DNA from: Eriocheir sinensis | Taxonomy: Eukaryota; Arthropoda; Malacostraca; Decapoda; Varunidae | Direction: 5' to 3' | DNA length: 64,000 bases | Assembly: GCF_024679095.1 (NCBI RefSeq) | Contig: NC_066563.1 | Coordinates: forward strand, 1,480,331 to 1,544,330 | Part shown: in pieces, positions 36,085 to 49,556 of the stretch | Position numbering within the stretch: the first letter of the stretch is position 1 | Layout: each line of letters begins with the position of its first letter | The notes under the pieces: model-generated | Told to the model about the DNA's origin: nothing | Database searches by the model: none | The model's input: only the letters and a program-made list of their open reading frames with translations | Program-made: the position numbers and the translations under genes

Positions 36085-36535
36085 CCCTTCCATGAACCTC
36101 CCCTTCCCTACAGTCCCCCGTCCCTTCACCTCCCCTTCTCTATGCCCACCTTCCCCTCATCTCCCCTTCCCTACACCTCCCCTTCCCTGCACTTTCCCTT
36201 CCATACACCTTCCCTTCCCTCCACCTCCCCTTCCCTACACTTTCCCTTCCATACACCTTCCCTTCACTTCCCCTTCCCTACGCCTCCCCTTCCCTCCACC
36301 TCCCTTTCCCTACACTTCCCCTTCCCTACAACCCCTTCCCTTCATCTCCCCTTCCCTACACCTCCCCTTTCCTACACTTCCCCTTCCATACACCTTCCCT
36401 TTCTCTACACCTCCCTTTCCCTCCACTTCCCCTTCCTTACACCTCCCCTTTCCTACACTTCCCCTTTCATACACCTTCTCTTTCCCTCCACCTCCCCTTC
36501 CCTTCACCTTCCCTTCCCTTCCCTAAGCCTCCCCA
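36085..36535. repeat. ~15-bp pyrimidine minisatellite
   Basis: Nearly thirty variants of a unit such as CACCTCCCCTTCCCT, with A and T substitutions (TACACTT, CATACACC). Several frames stay open over 130-150 codons as Pro-Ser-Leu-Thr repeats. No signal peptide or flanking coding sequence supports a protein. Confidence 0.92.
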
Positions 36536-37583
36536 CGTTACTGACACCTGCTAGTATTATTTTTTTCATATACATTCAGCTTTATATTTTACATTTCCCT
36601 GTTTGAAACGTCGTGTCAAGGTCTGTTCTTTTTTAATTGGCAGGTGAGCGGACAGGTGAAAATAAGAGAGCACGGGCGATTGCTACCATTAACTCGCTCT
36701 CTACATATGAACACCGGGAATTACTGTTATCATTTTCCGGGGCAACAGTTTACCGTGTTTTTTCAGGCTCTTTACTGACGGCCTGATGGCGAAAACACAA
36801 CGGCGATGTTCGGTTCATTAATCCGTGAGAGAGTTAGTTAGTTTTTTTTCTCCTTCATGTCTTGTTCACACGATGCCAGTGACCGTTTGACTAATGGATG
36901 AACGTTTGTCTTTTCCTACCATACCTTTTTCTTGTTCCCGTTTTCAGCTGAGCGTTCATCTCCCTCTTAAAAATAAACAGTCACAGCAACGCGCATTAAA
37001 CTCTTAAGTGCATTCAGGTCACCGTCCACACACACACACACACACACACCTACAGGAAGGGTCAGATACCTTTCAAAATTAAACATGAACTCAACTAACA
37101 CGCATCTGCTTTTCTTTTTGTTTATTTTTCCCCTTACGAATATGCTTCTCTCTTTCTCTCCCTCGCAGCCTCCCTCACCCACGTCCCGTTTTTCCTCCTC
37201 CTCCCATGGTAGAATTATCATCTCCTCCCTCACCCCCCGGACACCCCTTTTTTAGCACCCTCGCCCCTCCGCCTCATTTTTAGACTTTAAACATTCATAT
37301 CTCTCTCTCTCGTTCCTCTCTATCACCATGACGTCCTCTCTCTCACCCTTGTATATACGTGAGCATTCCCCCTCACTCTATCCTGCATCCTTTTCTCTCT
37401 CATGCTTCCTCCTCCTCTCCTCTCCTCTCTCCCTTCCTTAATATGTCCTTCCTCTCCTCCGTCTCCCTGCCTCCCTCCCTCCCACTGACCCATATCATTG
37501 TAAAACTGCCCCAGGGAATGTACTTATCTTTATCCTCCTCTTCGTTGCTGTACAATGTAAGACAAGGTAGATTTTGCTAGGAT

Positions 37584-37585
<2 letters not shown>
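36536..37585. other. unclassified DNA, partly pyrimidine-rich
   Basis: 36536-37130 is mixed with a short AC run at 37030-37049; 37140-37500 is pyrimidine-rich. No gene seen. Confidence 0.5.
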
Positions 37586-38293
<708 letters not shown>

Positions 38294-38295
<2 letters not shown>

Positions 38296-38480
38296 CCATC
38301 CCCCACGCCTCACGCCCACACACACGAATGGGGAAGGATTATCGAACATCAATCTCGATAATGGGCGTTTTGGAGCAAGGAGTGAATGTTAATTTCTAGT
38401 TTAATGGGAGGCGTTCATCATAGGGCGAGGCAGGCGGTCGTCAGCCCAGCCATTAGCCATAGATACCGCGGCCCCGTTAT
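38294..38480. other. mixed-composition DNA
   Basis: Ordinary sequence between repeat blocks; nothing recognised. Confidence 0.4.
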
Positions 38481-38707
38481 TAAGAGAAAGAGGAAGGAGG
38501 AAGGGGAGAGGAGTAAAAACGAAAGAAGAAATAATAAAGAAATGAAATTAAAAGAAGAAAAGCATGAATATACGAAAGAATGGCAAAGACACAATGAGGA
38601 AGGGAATGAAAATAAGGTCAGAGGAGAGAAGGAAGATGATTAAAGATGAAAGATAGTGAAGAGGTTACTAAGGAAAATGGAATGCCAGGAAATGCGAAAA
38701 GAAAATA

Positions 38708-38759
<52 letters not shown>

Positions 38760-39420
38760 CAAAACATATAACAGACACGTACAGACAGATACACAAGTCA
38801 CACAAGTAGGGAATAAATAACGAACGCAGATAGACAAAAGGACAGATAGACAGAGGTTTGGACAGAAAGACTACAGACACAAAGACAGACAAAGGAACAG
38901 AAGCAACAACAGAAAAATACAAAAAGAGAAGGAAACAACGACGGAAACGGAGACAGACAGACAAACAGTAACGAACAAACAGTAAGAAGACAGAAACAGG
39001 AGCAGAAGAAAATAAGAAATAGAGCAGAAGGAGAAACAGACAGGCAAACATTAGCAAGGACAGACAGAACACAGACCAATACCAACACACACAGACAGAG
39101 GGAGACAGAAGCAGCGACAGAAGAATGCACAGAGGAAAACAAAAACGCTAAAACGCAAAAGGAAAAGGTAATAAAGGGAGGAAGATGAAAATAAAAGGAA
39201 ACGAGACGAGGGACGAAAAGACAAAAAAGGCCAGTGAACTTTCATAATGGAAGCCAAAAAAGGAGGAAAAAGGAAAGCCTCATAAGGAAAGGAAAGAAGG
39301 TTACGACTTTAAAAATGAGATGGAGGAGACTGATGAGGAGGGGGAGGAGGAGGAGGAGCAGGAGGAGGAGGAGGAGGAGGAACGAGAACGCTAGAAATAT
39401 GAGGAGCAATAAGAATGGAA

Positions 39421-39496
<76 letters not shown>

Positions 39497-39500
39497 CAAC
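38481..39500. repeat. purine block with GA, GGA and (AAT)n
   Basis: GA at 38711-38757, ACAGACAG-type words at 38770-39110, GGA at 39340-39380 and AAT at 39423-39495. Confidence 0.92.
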
Positions 39501-40267
39501 AAGGAAAGCAAGAAGAAAAAGACCATAAAAAATAAACAAAACCCAAAACGGAAAGACCAAGAACAAGAAAAAAAAAGAAAAAGAAAAACAAGAACAAGCT
39601 GCCAACAAATAAAATGCGGCAAAAGAAAAAGAAAAAAAAGCGATAAAGAAACAAAAGAAGAACAAAAATCATTAATAGGAAGAAGGGGAGAGAGAGAGAG
39701 AGAGACTGATAGTACATTACAGATCATAAAAAATAATATATAAAACTGAGACAAGACCAGAAGGAAAATATGATGACGCAACGAATAAAAACGAGAGAGA
39801 GAGAGAGAGAGTAGAAAGAAAGAGAAGGAGGGGAAGAAGAGAGGTGGCATGAAGGAGGAGGTCTGACCATACAGGTGAAGCCGTGATTGGAGGGTGTCAT
39901 GCACGTTCTCCGTCGACAGGTAAAATCCAGGTGAGTTAGTTAGCCAGGTGGAGGGGAGAGGAGGCAGGTAAAGGAAGGCCAGGTAAGACATTATGTAAAT
40001 ACGCTTTGCATCACATATTATTGTTTCTTATTTCTGATTCCCTTTTCTTATCCGCCTTTCTTGCATATTTTTATTTCATTGTTTTTTCAAGTGTGTGATC
40101 AGTAACATTTTATCACTTTTGGTCCTCTCTGTTTTTCTTTCTTTCCCTTTTTTATGGCATGTTCTGTGATATTTTTTGTTTGTATTTGCATATATTTATT
40201 CGCCATGTCTGTGTGTGAGGTGTATGTGTGTGTGTGTGTGACTCCCCCTCCCCTCTTGTTTGCTCGT

Positions 40268-40305
<38 letters not shown>

Positions 40306-40393
40306 GTCACAGGGGCAGTCGGGGATGAACCTTCCCGCCAAGTTAAGATGAACGTCTTCCGCCGACTGACTTGTTTAATACTGAAACTTGACC

Positions 40394-40435
<42 letters not shown>

Positions 40436-40477
40436 GGCCGCAGAGAAACAGACCAGAACAAACAGACAGATTAAGGT

Positions 40478-40509
<32 letters not shown>

Positions 40510-40740
40510 AAACTTTTATTCTGAGGAAATTGTGTCAGGTCTCCTCGTTTTTATATAATTTGTTTCTAAAAAAACGGGGCTCTAACTGTCTCCTCCTGGG
40601 TCTCCTGTCGCTGGTCTGTCTGATTTGTCTATTTGTCGCTTACTCAAAATGTATCTATTGTTTATTTCTTTTCTTACTCATCCTCACCACAAAAAAACAC
40701 ACACACACACACACACACACACAAAGCTAACCAACCCTCC
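39501..40740. repeat. A-rich DNA, then CT, GA, GT and AC microsatellites
   Basis: A-rich to 39800. GA near 39691-39706 and 39794-39810. CT at 40271-40305, GA at 40397-40431, GT at 40481-40508, AC at 40699-40722. The stretch 40000-40220 is T-rich with no gene. Confidence 0.88.
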
Positions 40741-41254
40741 CCTTCACAAACACGTAAGCACTAAAGCAAACATACAAGCGATGTAATGTTTATGCTATTT
40801 AACATCACCAGCGTTTAATAAATCATCAACCTTGTTATCCGAGGAGACATGTTAACGAAGTGATGATTATTTTAGCCAGATCACCAAAAGAATCACAAAT
40901 TACTGAGAATTTAAATGATTTACTTGTTTATTTTAACTTTTTATTTATTTAGCAAAGTACTAACAAGAACCAAACAGACAAAGCCTCAACTCTTTTCACT
41001 TTGTAAGGAATTTAACAGTAAATAAAATCACAAAGACTTTACACAATACGTTTCTCAATGTGAACACGCCATATTGTTATTTTCATGACTGCTTGATTCC
41101 AGTCACGCCACATTTTTTTTTTTAAACCTTTGGGGCGAAGAGTGGCGTGGCGGGAAAAACGGGGCGGGCGGACCGACCAGAAAGGAGCTTTATTTTCTTT
41201 TCTTACGCCGCGAAAACGGAAACAGGCGAGGAAGGGTGTGAGGGGGAGAAAGGG

Positions 41255-41285
<31 letters not shown>

Positions 41286-41538
41286 CAGGCAAGACCGTGA
41301 ATTAGTACGTGGGAGATGGACTTCAGTCTTTAGTGTGGCCATGGCTGGTTGCTTCGACAAGTTAGTGTGGATGGACGGTGTGGCTTCGTGAGTGAGTTTG
41401 TAAGTGAGTTTGTGAGTGAGTGAGTGAGTGAATGAGTGAGCGAGTGAGGCTTTACTGGGTGGTGCAACTTTGTAGAAAAATAGAAGGGAGTGGATAGTAA
41501 TTGGGTTGTTCGCTATCTCTGCCTGGGTGGTGCTTTTG

Positions 41539-41580
<42 letters not shown>

Positions 41581-41645
41581 GGAGGGGGATGTAGCAAGGT
41601 CGGTGTGTGTGTATGTGTGTGTGTGTGCAGTTGGTTGGCTAATAA
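40741..41645. other. AT-rich DNA, then GT and GA microsatellites
   Basis: No gene at 40741-41240. GT at 41257-41282, a GAGT/GAGTGA run at about 41391-41447, GA at 41540-41577, GT at 41602-41627. Confidence 0.65.
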
Positions 41646-42272
41646 GCTACGGTTACACTAGTCACTGTTACCCTGTGCTGGACGATTTTGCCTGGGCAGG
41701 AAACCAACCTTAGGCCTGGTTTACATGGGGAGTGGTCACACAGAAGGCGCCTGCCCCGTCCAGCCGCCAAGTCCAAATGTAAACAAACGAGTCAAGCGAG
41801 TGTCAAGGCGCTGTGTTTTATTAATCTGTGTGCCGTTAGTGATCATTAATTATACAGAAAAACTAATAATTCCATGGTATAATAATATAATATGTATATA
41901 TTTTTATTATATAGGATAATTTGGTTTTAGCTGTATGTTTAAATACTATAGTATCTCAATACCTCTGCTGCGCCCCACCGTTGCCATATTGTCGTACTCA
42001 GACCATAGTATTTACCGGTTTCTCACACTTAACTATTGCCAAGAAACATCAGGAAGTAACTATTTGAACGATAATTTTAAGTGAATATCCTTATTGGGGT
42101 CCACGAGGCAGTTTTTGGGTCGGAAGTCGGGAAATATAAGAAGCTGAGTAAGACAATCTGGCAACTTTCCACGGTGCACCCAGCCATACCACTGGGAGAA
42201 AACGAGCCAGCGCGTCCATTCAAATTTACCCTAGCCCAGCCCAGGGGTAGCAGTGACTAGTGTAACCGCGGC
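41646..42272. mobile_element. 627-bp MITE-like element with terminal inverted repeats
   Basis: The left end (41646-41681) begins GCTACGGTTACACTAGTCAC. The reverse complement of the right end (42236-42272) begins GCCGCGGTTACACTAGTCAC. The match runs 36/37 bp with four substitutions and one indel. ATAA flanks both ends directly (41642-41645 and 42273-42276), consistent with a 4-bp target duplication. The interior is AT-rich in the middle (41870-41950) and has no open frame above 64 codons, so it would depend on an outside transposase. I do not know a superfamily with exactly these ends. Confidence 0.9.
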
Positions 42273-42276
42273 ATAA

Positions 42277-42998
42277 GAAGACGGAGCGCGTGAGAGTGAT
42301 AGAATTAGGGTGTTGAGTGATGGGATGGGTGGGTGGACGAGTGGGCGGGTGCATGTTGTGCGGTGGAGTGAGTGGACGACTGGAGTTTAAAGGTGAAATA
42401 AACTCTGGCCAGGTGATAACGTTTTTGAGGCAGGTAAACACACACAAACCCACCACTACATAAAGCAGATAAATAGGGTGCTAGCGTGAGAGGGATGCAC
42501 CGATGAACTACAATACAATATGAAAATAGTGAAACAACGCTAAAATTAACGAACTATGAAAATTCAGCCCTGCAGCCGTCACACATAAACGTATATATAT
42601 AAGTTTAAAAAGACTTTCCAATGGTCAAACTGGCGCGAGTTATAAACCGAATGATATAAATTAATTACACAAAACGATGGAACAATGCAATAAACAATTT
42701 AATAACTTTACACAATAAACAAACGCAGCATTCGGAGCATTAAAAGAACTCACGTATCAAACATTGGGTTGTTTTTTATTCTCCAAAAAATGTTTGTTTT
42801 TCCTTTTTATTCACGTAATCTAATTTTGTCCCCCTCGACCACTGACTTCTTTGGAGTGGCCACGTAAGGGGGGGAGGAGGAGGAGGAGGAAGAGGAGGAG
42901 GCAGAAAAGAGAGTACCGGAGAGGAAGGAGGAAAAGGAAAGGGGAGAGGTGAGAGAAATTAAGTTACCGAGAGGACAAGGTAGTTTTGTCCCTACAGG

Positions 42999-43000
<2 letters not shown>
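42277..43000. other. unclassified DNA with a small GGA run
   Basis: Mixed sequence. GGA at 42871-42899, then purine-rich to 42980. No gene. Confidence 0.55.
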
Positions 43001-43035
<35 letters not shown>

Positions 43036-43560
43036 CATTATAACACCATTTATCCTTATTCTTCCTTTTCTTTTTCCTCCTTAACTCAACATTTTCATTT
43101 TATTTTAATTTTCACTTTTTTTTTAGCTTTCTCTTTTTATTTCCTTTCACCTTTACTCCCATTTCCCTTTTCTCACCTTATTTATCCTCGTTCTCCCTTT
43201 TCTTACCTCTCCTTTACTCAACATTTCCCTTACTTCTTTTTTTTTAATTTATAACCTTTTTCTCACCTTTATTTTTCCCCCATCCACCTTTTTCTTTCAT
43301 ATCCGTTTTCTCCCCACAAAACTATCTCTGTCCGAACATTTTCCCTTCCATGTCCCTCTCCCTCACTTCCTCCCCATTCCTCTCCCTATCTTCTCTCCAC
43401 ATGCACTGCCCACTCCCCCTCCTCCTCACCATCCCCCCCAGCAGCCCTCTTCTCAATATTGTCCACCCCACTCCCTGTTTCCCCTTGCCCACCCCACTCC
43501 TTGTGCTCTTCGCTGTACCAAACGGACTCGGAGGACCACAGTGGACGCTTGATGCGGAAA
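43001..43560. repeat. (CT)16 and pyrimidine block
   Basis: CT at 43001-43032 followed by pyrimidine-rich sequence to about 43510. The strand bias then flips abruptly to purine at about 43555. Confidence 0.85.
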
Positions 43561-44640
43561 GAGAGGAAGAGGAGTGAGCGGACGAGGACGAGGAGCGAGA
43601 CATGAAGGAGGGAAGGAGTGGAGGAAGGAGCAGCAGAAGGGAGGGATGAGTTGAGGGAGATGGCAGAGAACAAATGCACAGAGGAGAGAGAAGGAGGAGT
43701 GAAATGGGTGAGGTACGAAGAGGATGAGAAACAGGAGAAAAAGAAGAAGGGAGAAAAATACAAAGAGGAAAAAGGTGAAAGAGTAACCAAAAGAGAGCAA
43801 AGAACAGCAAAAGAGATGGAGATAAAAGAAGGAAAATGTAAGGAAGATAGAAGGTAGAAGGGAAAATAAAGGTAAACGTGAAGGGAAAGAGAGAAAAAGG
43901 AAGAGAAAAAAATTGAAAAGAGGTGAAGAAAAGATAATTCAAAAGGGAGGGAAGATGGAAATGATAAAATAAAGATGTGAGAAAGACAGGAGAAGGCAAA
44001 ACGGATAAAAATGACAAAGGAAAAAGGAAGGACAAGAAGAAGGAAGAAAAAAATTACCGGATACAAGCACACGGGAGAAGGGGAAGAAAAAGGGATGATT
44101 CAAATAAAAAGAAAGAAAGGAAAAGAAAAGTAAAGACAAAAGAAAGAATAAAAAGAAAGGAAAATGCAAGGACAAGAAGGGTAAAATAATTAATAGGGGA
44201 GAAGTATAAGAAGAGAAGAAAAGGAGAGAAGAAACTAAGGTGAATTATAATAAAGAGAAATAGTAGGAAGAGGAAAAAGGGGAGGAGGAAGCGGACGAGG
44301 AGGAGGAGGAAGAAGAGTTCACATGTGTGCCAAAACTTGAGAAAAAATTTATCCTCACGTTCGTCGATTCTTTCTTTTCACGTTCACAGGACAAATCATT
44401 TCACACGTTTTCTTACACGTACCAGACAATAAAAATAAATCATACAAGAAAAGTCAGACAACGGGAACAAAAAATAAATAAATAAATTAATTAATTAATC
44501 AACCTTGTTTTCTGACGCAGCGAATAAATTGAAGTTCTTTTGTATGAATTAATAGGAGAAGGCAGAGAAGGAGGAGGAAGGAAAGAAGAAGGGGGAGAAA
44601 GAGGAATCGGAGAAGCAAAAAGAAGACACACACGCAGAAA
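43561..44640. repeat. purine block
   Basis: A/G-rich plus strand with GGA runs near 44281-44312. AT-rich gap at 44330-44560, including AAATAAAT/TTAATTAA words at 44470-44500. Minus-strand frames to 237 codons are Phe/Leu/Ser artefacts. Confidence 0.8.
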
Positions 44641-45445
44641 AAGAATAACATCGAAAATAATAAAGGCTCAGGAGAAGGAGTAGGAGGAAAAGACCGAATA
44701 AAAAGAAAAGGGAGAAAGAGAAGAGACAAAAGGGCGAAGGAGTAGGGGAAAAAGAAATCTGAGGAGGAGAAAGAAAAGACAGAGACGAAGAATAACATAA
44801 AATCAATAAATATGGCGGAGGAAGCGAAGGAGAAGAGGGAAAAAGGAATAGGATAAGGAGAAAAGGGACGGACAGAAGAAAAAGGGGAAAAAAATAGGAT
44901 ATGGAGAAAGAAGACAGACAAACAAGAATAACATAAAAAACAATAAACGAGGAGGAGACAAAGGAGGAGAAAAAGAGGGGAAAAAAGGAATAGAGGTGAA
45001 AGAGGAAAGACAAAGAGAAATAATAAAAAAAAAATAAAAAAAACAGAAACGTATAGGAGGAGGCGGAGGAGGAGAAGGGGAAAAAAAGTAGCAGAAGAAG
45101 AGAAGAGAAACAAAGAAGAAGAAGAGGAGTAAAACTAAAGGAAAACACACGGCATGCCAAACTAAAGTAGAGGCGAGTGAGGATGTGCAGGAGGAATAGG
45201 AGGACATAGAATAGGGACAAATGAAGAGAATAACACTGAAAACAAGACACACGGAATGCCAATCCACAGTAGAGGTGAGTGAGAAATAGGAGGAGGAGGA
45301 GGAAGAGAAACGAAGATAGAAAAACATTAAAAAAAAACAAGAAACAGGAAGAGGAAAAGGTGAGAAAAGGACTTGGAGAAAGAATAAAGACCAAACAGAT
45401 GAACACCAAAATAAAACAACAGATATCTAATGCCAATCCAAAGTA
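44641..45445. repeat. diverged purine minisatellite, ~136-151 bp spacing
   Basis: AGAATAACA followed by an A-rich (A/G)AATAA word recurs at 44641, 44788 and 44924, and a related AGAATAACACTG at 45226. A second word, AATGCCAATCCA(A/C)AGTAGA with GGTGA, recurs at about 45254 and 45430, with a variant at about 45156. The 373-codon minus frame crossing this is compositional. Confidence 0.7.
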
Positions 45446-45650
45446 GAGGTGATTGAATGGGCTGTACAGGTGCGGCGGCGGTGGGACAGGTGCGCGGGGC
45501 AGGTGTCGGCGGCTTGGCTCAGTGACACGCCCGAGCAGTGCCAAACCAACCACACGTGAGGCGCGGGAACGTGGCGCTGGCCCAAGCATAACCGGAAGTG
45601 CTGTTTGTCTTGCCGTAAATAATTGAGACCATGAATGAGTTAAGAGGATA
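45446..45650. other. GC- and CpG-rich island
   Basis: About 200 bp of GC-rich DNA with GGTGCGGCGGCGG, ACAGGTGCGC and CACGTG, unusual for this window. It could be a CpG-rich promoter remnant, but no transcript structure is visible. Confidence 0.4.
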
Positions 45651-46678
45651 CTGTGGCTGGGCGCTTGCATGTTCTCTTTCTCTTTCTCTCCCTTTCTCCC
45701 TCTCTCTCCTTTCTTATTTTCATTTTTCTTTTCTTTTCAGTTTTTTTTTTCTTTCTCTCCTCCTTTCTTTATTTCTCACTTTCTCTCTTTCTCATTTTAT
45801 TTGTCTATTTTTTTTTTTATTCTTTCACTTTTTTCTCTCGAACAACTGCTCGTTCGATTGCCGGACGTTGATTTGGCGGGGAAGCCGGAAAGACGAAGAT
45901 GAAAATACATTGAATTTCTTCTTTTGAGGTAAACGGAGGAGGAGGAGGAGGAGGAGGAGGAGGAGGAAAACAACGACGAAAACCAGAGAGAAGAAGGAGA
46001 TAGGGGAGAAAGAGAACGAGGCGGAGGAGAATGTGGAGAAGAAGGAGGAGTAAGAGAAGAACAAGGAGGAAGAGGAGGAAAAACGAAGTGGAAAAGGAGG
46101 AGGAGGAAGAGGGGGAATAGGAAAAAGAAAAAGGTGACAGAGGAGAGACAAGAAAACAGCAGAAGAAAAACGGATATAAACAAAGAAAACAAACACGCCA
46201 ATTAATTAGGTTCAGAGACTTCCTGGGTTGTCTTCTCGCCTCCTTAGAATGAAATATCGAGCCGACGTAAATAGAAAGTGTTACAGTGTTCGTGGGAGCA
46301 TTAATTAAAAAGAACTTCAGGGGCGGCGAGGAAGCAAAACAACTCCCTAACTACTTAAACAAAAGACGAGGAAGAGGAGCACAACGGAGGACGGGAAGAA
46401 ACAAAACTTACGATGACAAGTATGATGAAAGTGATGAACCGAGAAAGAAAGAAAGAAAAGAATAGAAAAAAAGAGAAAAGAGAGAAAACTTGCATCGATA
46501 TAAGAAAGTAGAGAAAGGACAGAAAAAAAGACAGAACAGAGAGAAAAAAGGAAAATTAATAAGGGGAAAGTAAACGCGGGAAAATGAATAAGAGAAAATA
46601 AATACGGAATGTGCGTAAAGGAAAATGAGTAAGCGACAAGTGAATATGATAAAAAATATGCAGTGTGAGGAATAAACA

Positions 46679-46709
<31 letters not shown>

Positions 46710-47068
46710 CAAAATGAAAAAAAGAAAATGTAAATGAAGAAAGAGAAAGAAACCGGAAAGAAAAACGACAAGAAATTTAAAAAAGAAAAAAAACTAAAAC
46801 ACAACGAAAGAGAGGAAGAAGAGAGAAGGAGGATGAACAAGGGACAAAAGGAAGTGAATAAAAAAGAAATTAACAAGGGAAATTAAATAAGGAAAAATGA
46901 ACAAAGGAAAATGTATAAAAAAAGAATGAATAACATAAGAGAAAATAAGCAGAATCCACTCGTCTAGACATGAAACGTAAGCAAGAAGAAGAAAAAGAAG
47001 AAGAAGAAGAAGAGGCCGAAAATGCGCTCCGAGATAAACACAAATACAGTGATTGAACAAAGGGTTAC

Positions 47069-47123
<55 letters not shown>

Positions 47124-47125
47124 CC
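45651..47125. repeat. short pyrimidine block, then purine block, then (CT)25
   Basis: Pyrimidine-rich 45670-45840. GGA at 45936-45966 and purine-rich to 47010 with an ordinary gap at 46200-46350. GAA at 46984-47010. Pure CT at 47070-47120. Confidence 0.85.
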
Positions 47126-47429
47126 GCTTTCTGTCCGTCTGTCTGTCTGTTGAGTCTCGAGACATAGTCAATATTCGTTTCCTTTTACAAGACATAAGTT
47201 CACTTTGAAATCCTGCTACATCCAAGAACGAGTCCCTTGAGCCGTCTTCTCTCTCCTCCTCTTCCTACTCCTCCTCCTCCTTGCCTGAGTGACGCGTGTG
47301 GGCAGGAAGGATTGAGGAGCCTTGTATCTGCTTTCCCAAACGCTCGCTGTATCTTCCTCCTTTCCATTATTCTGCATTAATACATGATGTTCTTTGAGGC
47401 TGCATGCGCGGGTTAGAGATGAGGGTAAG
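47126..47429. other. mixed DNA, no gene seen
   Basis: Ordinary sequence with short GTCT (47135-47150) and CTC (47255-47280) repeats. Confidence 0.5.
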
Positions 47430-48240
47430 AATGCTGATGATGATGATGATGAAGAAGAGGAGAAGGAGGATGCAGAAACTGAGGTATGAAGACAGGAAGA
47501 TGAAGGAATAAGGAAGAAAGAGAAGGTGGTTAGAGAGTAGAGTGGAAATAAAAAAGAAAAGGAAACAATACAAATGAAAACATAAATATAAAAACAAGGA
47601 TGAGAAGGATGAAAATTACAGTGGAATTAACAGGGGAATACGATGGAGGAATAAGAGGAGGTGGATAAAGAAAGGGAAAAAGGGAAGAAGAAGAAGTGGA
47701 TGCGGGAGAGAAATGATGATGATAATGATGGTGAAGAGGAAAATGAGGATGCAGAAACTGAGGTATGAAGAGAGGAAGATGTCTGAATAAGAGGAGGTGG
47801 GTGAGGAAGGAGAAGGTGATGAGAGAATTATAAGCGGAAATAAAAACGAAAAAGGAATGGAATAGAGAAGATAAAAAGGAGCAGAATGAAGGACAAAAAC
47901 CAGGAGAAACTATACTTGAGAATCAGGAAGACATAGAACAAAAATGAGAGAGTGAGAAGGATACGAAAGTTAAATCGCGATTGTAAGGAGCACAAGAAGA
48001 GGAGAAAGAGGAGGAAGAGGAGGAGAGAGAAGAGGAGACAATGGAGGAGGAGGAGGATAAAAGACACAAAGCAGGAGACACTAAACTTGAAAATAAAAAA
48101 AATATATACTAGGAGAGCTAGATGAATATGAAAAAAAAAAAAACAACAACACAGGATAGTAAGAAACACAACAGGAGAGAAAAGAAGAGGAAGAAGGAGG
48201 AGGACGAAGGGGAGGAGGAGGAGGAGGAGGAAGAGGAGCC
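47430..48240. repeat. purine minisatellite with 135-279 bp internal repeats
   Basis: GGATGCAGAAACTGAGGTAT occurs at 47468 and 47747 with matching GATGATGAT leaders. GAATAAGAGGAGGTGG occurs at about 47650 and 47786. AGGAGA(A/C)ACTA(T/A)ACTTGA occurs near 47901 and 48072. The spacings fit a diverged unit near 140-170 bp. Confidence 0.8.
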
Positions 48241-48494
48241 GCCAGTGGTTTTGTGAGCACTTAATTTTTACAAAGCCACCGAAACACATAAACGCACACT
48301 TAATGAAGCAATTACCCACTAAAGGAGATTATGAAAACTGTGTGCGTGTGTGTGTGTCTGTATGTGTGGAGGGGAGGAGGAAGAGAGGTTGCGTGGGAGA
48401 GAGAGAGAGCGGGGTGAGAGTGAACAGCTGTCAACCCTCGAGGCAGCATTCTGTGGAGATGCGATTGATGATCCTTGATAGTCTGCTTCTAACC

Positions 48495-48547
<53 letters not shown>

Positions 48548-49216
48548 AAAACAGGCACCCAAAGTCTCATCCAGGAAAGGAAAGTTAAATTCAAAGAGCA
48601 AGGACGGAAATAACGGAGCAGGAGTAAGGGAAAGGAAAACGGGACGCTGAAAAAGTCATGAATGAAAGGCGGAAGGAAAGAAAATGAGAGTTCGACGAGA
48701 AGAAGCAATGAGAGGAAGGGAAAAACAAGAGTAAGATTCCCAGAAAGAGGAGGAGAAGGACTAAGAGGAAGAGGAGGAGGAGGAGGACACAGAGTAGAAC
48801 AAAAAATACACAGATGCCTTCCTGAGGGGTTAAAGTTACCTAAAAAAATAAATCCAAGTCGCGCTGTGTGTATGAAGCCAAAAATCAGGCCGACATTTCT
48901 TTGTTAAGTTTTTATGAATGAAAAGTTATAATCCACAACAGTTGAGCGAAAGATATAAAAAATAACTCTTGGGCTACATAAAGAAAGAAGAAAATAAAGA
49001 AGAGTGAGAAAGGTAAGGCTGGTTAACCCGGCATACTAAGAAACACAGAGAAGGAAAGAGAAAAGAAGAGAAGGAGGAGCAGGAAGAGGAGGAGGGTGAA
49101 GCTTGGAAATATCTGTCATCGGCGGTGTATATCTCAGCGTTGCTTAAGACGAGAGCAGGATAGATGAAAGGGGTTTATGCGGAAGAGAAAAACAATGAAC
49201 ACGAGCTGGCGTCCTT
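48241..49216. repeat. (GA)24 and purine-rich DNA
   Basis: GA at 48499-48545. GGA at 48768-48786. The rest is purine-rich or mixed with no gene. Confidence 0.8.
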
Positions 49217-49475
49217 CACCTGGTGTTTATGAGGTCAGGTGATAAAGTCCAAAATCATCAAGGTTGTAATGCACGGGTTTAGGGAGGCTACAGCAGAATG
49301 GAGGCAGCGGATGAGAAGCAGAGTGGATGTGTGGATGAGATGGAAAATGAATATCAATCCTCACTCCCATAGTGTTTCCAAGGTCAGGCGGTAAAGGACG
49401 AAATAGTCAAGTTTCAAATACATGGCTTTAGGAAAACTTTATACTAGAATGGAGGATGCAGAAAAGCAGGTTGTG
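49217..49475. repeat. diverged 149-bp tandem duplication
   Basis: GTGTTT...AGGTCAGG(T/C)G(A/G)TAAAG occurs at 49223 and 49372. AGAATGGAGG and GAAAAGCAG-type words follow in register. About 65-70% similarity by eye. Confidence 0.7.
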
Positions 49476-49556
49476 TGGCTGTGATGGAAAAAATACTATC
49501 TAGACCTACTGTTCGTAATGCTCCATATTAACTGTTTTTTCCATATCCGTTTTTTT

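Noticed and set aside
44549..45670. 373-codon minus-strand frame resembling a multi-pass membrane protein
   Set aside because: Hydrophobic Phe/Leu/Ser runs come from the purine-rich plus strand. No conserved motif, and internal ~140-bp repeats explain it.
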